DNA from: Planctomycetota bacterium
GTDB taxonomy: Bacteria; Planctomycetota; Planctomycetia; Gemmatales; Gemmataceae
DNA: 64,000 nucleotides
NCBI GenBank assembly: GCA_021781415.1
Contig: JAJXWW010000163.1
Span: forward strand, 1 to 64,000
Direction of reading: 5' to 3'
Shown: piece by piece, positions 60,314 to 64,000 of the stretch
Position numbering within the stretch: the stretch's first letter is position 1
How the letters are laid out: each line of letters starts with the position of its first letter
Position numbers and translations under genes: made by a program
The notes under the pieces: model-generated
Told to the model about the DNA's origin: nothing
What the model saw: the letters and a program-made list of their open reading frames with translations, nothing else
The model's database searches: none

Positions 60314-61726
60314 TCACGGATGCCCGGCAGATCGGGGGGCTGACGCCCCACGTTCGCCGACGAGATGATCCTTGCGTACTTCCAGAATGGCCTCGGCGGC
60401 GCGTTCGCGGGAGGAGATACCCGGCTGGGGAAACAAGCCGCCGCCGAGGATGAATGCCGACAGCGTTAACACGACGAGGCGTTCGCGCGGGGTGATGTTC
60501 AGCGATACCGACGAGGTGTGGCGCGCTCCGGTAAACAGAAGCAGATAGACGCGGAGGATCGCGATGCCGTTGAGTGTGGCGGTGGCGATGACGGCGAGTC
60601 CGACGAAAAGATGGACGCCAGACGCCCCCTCGACGAGGAGATCGGCGGCGACGAATCCGAGCGTTCCGGGGAAGCCGATGCTGGCCAAGCCGGTTAGAAG
60701 GAAGGACACGGCCAACATCGGCGAATGCTCGTACAGTCCGCGATGTTGGCGCGGCGACAGCCAACCGAATCGGCTTTCCACCGCTCGCAGAACCAGTCCG
60801 AATCCGCCCAACGACAACAGGACCGCAAACCACAGCGAAAGTGCGCCGGTCAGAGAAACGGTCGTGTGCAATTGCAGTCCCACGAGAACCAGCGAGGCGT
60901 GACTGAGGAAAAAGTAGGCGAAAAAGCGGCGCAGATCGCGCTGGACGAGACCCATGCTGGCGGCGTAAAAGGCCGTCGTCAGCGAGAGCAGCCCCAGCCC
61001 GGATAGCAGCCAATCCGGAGCGATGGGTAGAACGAGGCGGATGGCCGCATACACCCCGGACAGCGGAATGACGTACAAGAGCGCGATGCCCAGCGAGGCT
61101 TGCTCGAACCAATCGGTGATCCAGCAGTGAAAGGGCACGACGCCGCAGCGGATGAGGACGGCGGCTAACAAGACGATGGCCGCGGGGGTTCCGCTCGGCA
61201 ACAGAGTGCCCAGCCACAACAGAGCGACGAACAGGCTCATGTGCAGAACGTAGACGCGCGCGGGCCGTCTTCGATTGATCAGTTCCACCAACGGCAGGAC
61301 GGCTCCCAGCGTCAGCAGAACCACCAAGACGAGCGGTTCCTTACAAGCGAATTTGGCGAGGTGAAAGGCTTCGGCGCTGAGCGACCAAGTCAACGAGAAG
61401 CTGCGCATGCGCGTCCGTGCCGTGGCCAACGCCGTCAAGAAATGCAGCAAGGCCACGGCGGGCAATAGGGGAGCGTTTAACTCGTCTAATCCGAGATAGG
61501 GTCGGCCAAACAGAATCGTTTGCAGGTTCCACTCGGGATAGGTGGCTTCCGGCGTTTGCAGCAAGAAACCGAGCGAGGCCGCGCTCGCGCAGACGAACAC
61601 CAGTCCGGTAAGAGCGACGCCCCAGCGCCAGGCACGATCGAGATTTCTTACCCTGTTGACGGCGAGAGAACCTACGAGGGCCAGGAGAATGGCGGCTTCC
61701 AACCAAGGCAACGGCAACACGATCAT
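60314..61726 (-). CDS. Proton-conducting transporter subunit (NuoM/NuoN-like)
   Basis: A 470-residue polytopic membrane protein (about 13 helices) of the NADH:quinone oxidoreductase/Mrp antiporter family. PFHCWITDWFEQA corresponds to the PLHxWLPDA signature, but the preceding Lys of this helix is Arg here (IRCGVVPFHCW). Its ATG (61726) overlaps the stop of the NuoL-like gene (ATGA). It is the second proton-channel-like subunit of the DabA-associated group. The last ~12 residues (VGERGASAPRSAGHP) are read from a dispersed palindromic repeat. The track's longer start is in the upstream gene. Confidence 0.85.
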   Translation of the reverse strand: MIVLPLPWLEAAILLALVGSLAVNRVRNLDRAWRWGVALTGLVFVCASAASLGFLLQTPEATYPEWNLQTILFGRPYLGLDELNAPLLPAVALLHFLTALATARTRMRSFSLTWSLSAEAFHLAKFACKEPLVLVVLLTLGAVLPLVELINRRRPARVYVLHMSLFVALLWLGTLLPSGTPAAIVLLAAVLIRCGVVPFHCWITDWFEQASLGIALLYVIPLSGVYAAIRLVLPIAPDWLLSGLGLLSLTTAFYAASMGLVQRDLRRFFAYFFLSHASLVLVGLQLHTTVSLTGALSLWFAVLLSLGGFGLVLRAVESRFGWLSPRQHRGLYEHSPMLAVSFLLTGLASIGFPGTLGFVAADLLVEGASGVHLFVGLAVIATATLNGIAILRVYLLLFTGARHTSSVSLNITPRERLVVLTLSAFILGGGLFPQPGISSRERAAEAILEVRKDHLVGERGASAPRSAGHP

Positions 61727-63111
61727 GTCACCTCTTCCATGCCGAGCGACGGCGTTTTGCTCTCGTCCTCCGCGCCGGAGCGGTTGCCTTGCAGCCAGCC
61801 GGTCCAGGCGCGTTCCAACTCGTCGCAACGGCGAAAGACGCGAACGAAAGGGAGAACGAAACAGGTTAGTAGAAATGAATCGAGATAGGCGCGCTCGAAG
61901 GCGAAGCGATAAATCCGAGCGAGCGTGTCGGGCTTTGCCCATCGTAGAAACGGTGGCGGAGCGTGGGTCAAGTGTTTGCCCAGAGCGTTTTCCAAGCCGT
62001 GATAATCGTGCAGCAGCGACGGGGCGCGGATAAATTGCAGTGTCCGCAAGCAAGCGTGGCCGAGCAAATGCACCAGAGCGAGGTAGCGAAATCCCAGCCC
62101 GATCTCGGCAACGATGACGCCGACCTGCGATAGCGAGGCGAACGACAAGATCGCCTTGATGTCCGTCTGCACCCTGCCGATGAGATAAGCCAGTCCCGCC
62201 GTCGCCAATCCCAGTACGACGAGAACCGCCCCCAGCGCCGGCGAGCAGTCGATCAGCGGACTGACGCGCAGCAGCAAGAAGGCCCCCAGATGAACGGACA
62301 ACGCGCCGTAAAAAACGGCGCTGGACGGCGTCGGTCCCTCCATGGCGCGCGGTAGCCAACCGCAGAAGGGAATCAGTCCCGATTTGCCGGCGGCGGCGAT
62401 CAGCAGCAGCAGACCGACGACGAACGCCTCAGTCCCGGTCGCCGACGCCTGCCCTTCCGGCCACGCTGCCTCGCCGAGCAGTCGGTGAAAATCGCCCCTT
62501 CCCGTCATGTGATGCAAGACTACGGCGGCCAGCAACAGGGCCGCATCCGAAACCCGATACACGCTCCAGATCCACAAGCCATTCCGCGCCGGGCCGAGCC
62601 GCTCTTGATAGAAGGCTACCAACAGAGCGGAAGAGAGACCGACCAATTCCCAGCCGAGAAACAGGGTCTCAATTGTCCCCGATAACGAAGCCACGATCAT
62701 GCCGAGCAAGAATACGGCATAGAGAACGAAAAAGCGGTTGTACCCGGCTTCCCGGTGCATGTAGCGTTCGGCGAACGAAGCGATGGTTCCCGAGAGAACG
62801 AAAGACAACAAGGCGAACGGGACCGACAGCCGATCGAACACGAACTTGACCGTGACGTGAAAGTCCTCCGTCTCCACCCATCGCCCCAGCACCACAACCA
62901 CGTGGCGCTTGCCGGATATTAGCATGAGGACCAACACCCCCAGGCAAGCGAGCAACCCGATGCCGATGGCCGCGCGAATCGCCTTGGTCGTGGCCGACTC
63001 GGTAAGCCGCCGATCCAGCAGCGACGCGATGCCGAGAAACAGAACCAGCGCCAACGGAGCGGCAATTGCCAATCCACCCAACCACGACATCGCAATATTG
63101 AGATCGGACAC
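61723..63111 (-). CDS. NuoL/DabB-like proton-conducting subunit
   Basis: A 462-residue polytopic membrane protein with the key residues of NuoL-type channels: Glu in TLFLGWELVGLSSALL, Lys in AAGKSGLIPFCGWLP and the PFCGWLPRAMEGPTPSSAVF signature. DabB proteins of the DAB inorganic carbon system are of this type and couple ion flow to DabA. I start at GTG 63111 (VSDLNIAMSW), preceded by AAAGAGGGATTC, 40 bases after the DabA-like stop; the track extends upstream into that gene. The cytoplasmic C-terminus is long and charged. Confidence 0.88.
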   Translation of the reverse strand: MSDLNIAMSWLGGLAIAAPLALVLFLGIASLLDRRLTESATTKAIRAAIGIGLLACLGVLVLMLISGKRHVVVVLGRWVETEDFHVTVKFVFDRLSVPFALLSFVLSGTIASFAERYMHREAGYNRFFVLYAVFLLGMIVASLSGTIETLFLGWELVGLSSALLVAFYQERLGPARNGLWIWSVYRVSDAALLLAAVVLHHMTGRGDFHRLLGEAAWPEGQASATGTEAFVVGLLLLIAAAGKSGLIPFCGWLPRAMEGPTPSSAVFYGALSVHLGAFLLLRVSPLIDCSPALGAVLVVLGLATAGLAYLIGRVQTDIKAILSFASLSQVGVIVAEIGLGFRYLALVHLLGHACLRTLQFIRAPSLLHDYHGLENALGKHLTHAPPPFLRWAKPDTLARIYRFAFERAYLDSFLLTCFVLPFVRVFRRCDELERAWTGWLQGNRSGAEDESKTPSLGMEEVT

Positions 63112-63151
63112 GAATCCCTCTTTCGATAAATCGTCCGGGCGAGCGAGAGGC

Positions 63152-64000
63152 TTACGTCTCCCGCTCGATGGGTTCGATCCGAGCGAAATCCAGATGATCG
63201 CGCCAGCCGCGATACCAGGCCAAGGACGAGGCGGCGCGGGGCAACGATCGGGTTCGCGGCTCGTGGAGATGGAATCGGCCGTCTCGATACACGCTGACGC
63301 GCCGAGTTCGCGGATGCAGCAGGGCGAGATGCACCCAGCCGTTGCGACACAAGCGGCCAATCGTTTCGTCGCGTTCTAGGATGCCGAGCATCACTTCGGG
63401 GGTGGTCTCGATGATGTTCAGGAGACGTATCGGCTCGTGAATTTCCACCATTTGCCAGGGCAAGCCGGTGCGCAGATCGCTGGCCGCACCGTCCATGACG
63501 CCAAGGAGGGCGGAGATGTTGTGCGGCAGCTTCGTGCCGCTGCCCCACCCGCGGTTATCGACGTAGGAAAAGTAATACTCCAAATTGATTCCGGCACAGA
63601 CGGGTAAGACGGCGCGCAAGACGCGAGTCAACACCGAAGCGTCCTCGTCGTCCTGAGTCGGGTCGTAAGAAGCCAAAAAGGCTCGGCGATCGAGAAACAG
63701 ACCGCGCGTCGCCAGGCGGCGTCCGACGATGCACAGCGCGTCGGTGGCATGGCCGCACTCCGGGCGAGGTTGCGCCAGATCTTCCGAACGCGCTTCGACG
63801 TGCCGTTGCGCTTCCGACAATGTCAGACTCAGCGGAGCAGAAAGGAAGCGACGACAGCGTTCGTGCGCATTGCGTTCGCAGGCCGTCGCCAAGTCGCGCC
63901 GTGCCGCCTCGAAATCCTGTCGATGCGATTCGGGCAGCCGGTCTAGGTCGAAGAACTCGATAGAATCGTTGCAGGTGTTGTGACAGCCGGCGACGAAGAG
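63152..64000 (-). CDS. dabA: DabA-like (DUF2309) inorganic carbon transporter subunit, C-terminal part
   Basis: The gene runs off the window end; ~282 C-terminal residues are visible. AGCHNTCNDSIEFFDLDRLP contains a Cys/His pair likely to be zinc ligands, and GTKLPHNISALLGVMDGAAS, TGLPWQMVEIHEPIRLL and ERDETIGRLCRNGWVHL match the DUF2309 C-terminus. DabA is a beta-carbonic-anhydrase-like zinc protein that, with DabB, accumulates inorganic carbon using an ion gradient. The presence of a NuoL-like and an extra NuoM-like gene immediately downstream supports this. The N-terminal catalytic Cys/Asp region is outside the window. Confidence 0.88.
   Translation of the reverse strand, partial: LFVAGCHNTCNDSIEFFDLDRLPESHRQDFEAARRDLATACERNAHERCRRFLSAPLSLTLSEAQRHVEARSEDLAQPRPECGHATDALCIVGRRLATRGLFLDRRAFLASYDPTQDDEDASVLTRVLRAVLPVCAGINLEYYFSYVDNRGWGSGTKLPHNISALLGVMDGAASDLRTGLPWQMVEIHEPIRLLNIIETTPEVMLGILERDETIGRLCRNGWVHLALLHPRTRRVSVYRDGRFHLHEPRTRSLPRAASSLAWYRGWRDHLDFARIEPIERET

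Overview
The window looks like a chromosome segment of a planctomycete, most likely of the Gemmata type (Gemmataceae). The evidence is two DUF1559 prepilin-like proteins, a signal-peptide protein that is about one-seventh cysteine with YTV-like repeats, an ECF sigma factor gene overlapping a membrane Ser/Thr kinase gene, a formylglycine sulfatase, many secreted proteins of unknown function, fairly high G+C, and GC-rich palindromic repeats scattered between (and twice inside) genes. Taxonomy is inferred from gene content only.

Layout. 0-8 kb: tail of a clan AA aspartic protease, a one-protein restriction-modification enzyme carrying an in-frame palindrome, alaS, and the cysteine-rich wall-type protein with a clear terminator. 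8-12.6 kb: dnaG-rpoD-zinc-ribbon group behind a near-consensus promoter and a ~310 nt leader. 12.6-24.7 kb: polysaccharide export lipoprotein, rhamnulokinase, YhaM-like HD/OB nuclease, GlsB-like protein, GH13 amylase with CBM20, RNase R, a 38-codon basic gene missed by the ORF track, a PlsY-DUF4149 fusion, and secreted proteins. 24.9-27.1 kb: decayed mobile DNA (IS66 tail, internally deleted integrase, frameshifted CHC2 zinc-finger gene). 27.3-34.5 kb: an M48-like/alpha-beta hydrolase fusion with HQxGH in place of HExxH, a beta-lactamase-fold hydrolase, a NhaD/CitM-type transporter, an acyltransferase-like protein and a DUF3800 protein. 34.5-34.8 kb: a probable structured small RNA on the minus strand with its own promoter and terminator. 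34.9-37.7 kb: trehalose synthesis (otsA-otsB, 4-nt overlap) and a 46-aa membrane protein.

37.9-46 kb: small secreted protein, sulfatase, ECF sigma factor/kinase pair, ptsI and a TolB-like propeller. 46.2-52.1 kb: a probable sugar oxidation/uptake cluster (zinc alcohol dehydrogenase, TIM-barrel isomerase/epimerase, RbsD/FucU mutarotase, aldo/keto reductase, MFS transporter). It is interrupted by an array of palindromic elements around a GxxExxY gene, and its transporter is frameshifted. 52.1-60.1 kb: STAS protein, NtrC-type sigma-54 activator, EstB-like esterase, DUF4139 protein with a GGFQ repeat tract, and two tandem DUF1559 paralogues. 60.3-64 kb: a DAB-like inorganic carbon module (DUF2309/DabA, a NuoL-like subunit and a second NuoM-like subunit), cut by the window end.

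The observations most worth follow-up are the candidate small RNA (34.54-34.73 kb), the palindrome array around the GxxExxY gene with repeat-supplied translation signals, the M48/hydrolase fusion lacking its catalytic Glu, the three-gene DAB-like module and the in-frame palindromes. No computation or database search was possible. All family calls come from reading motifs.
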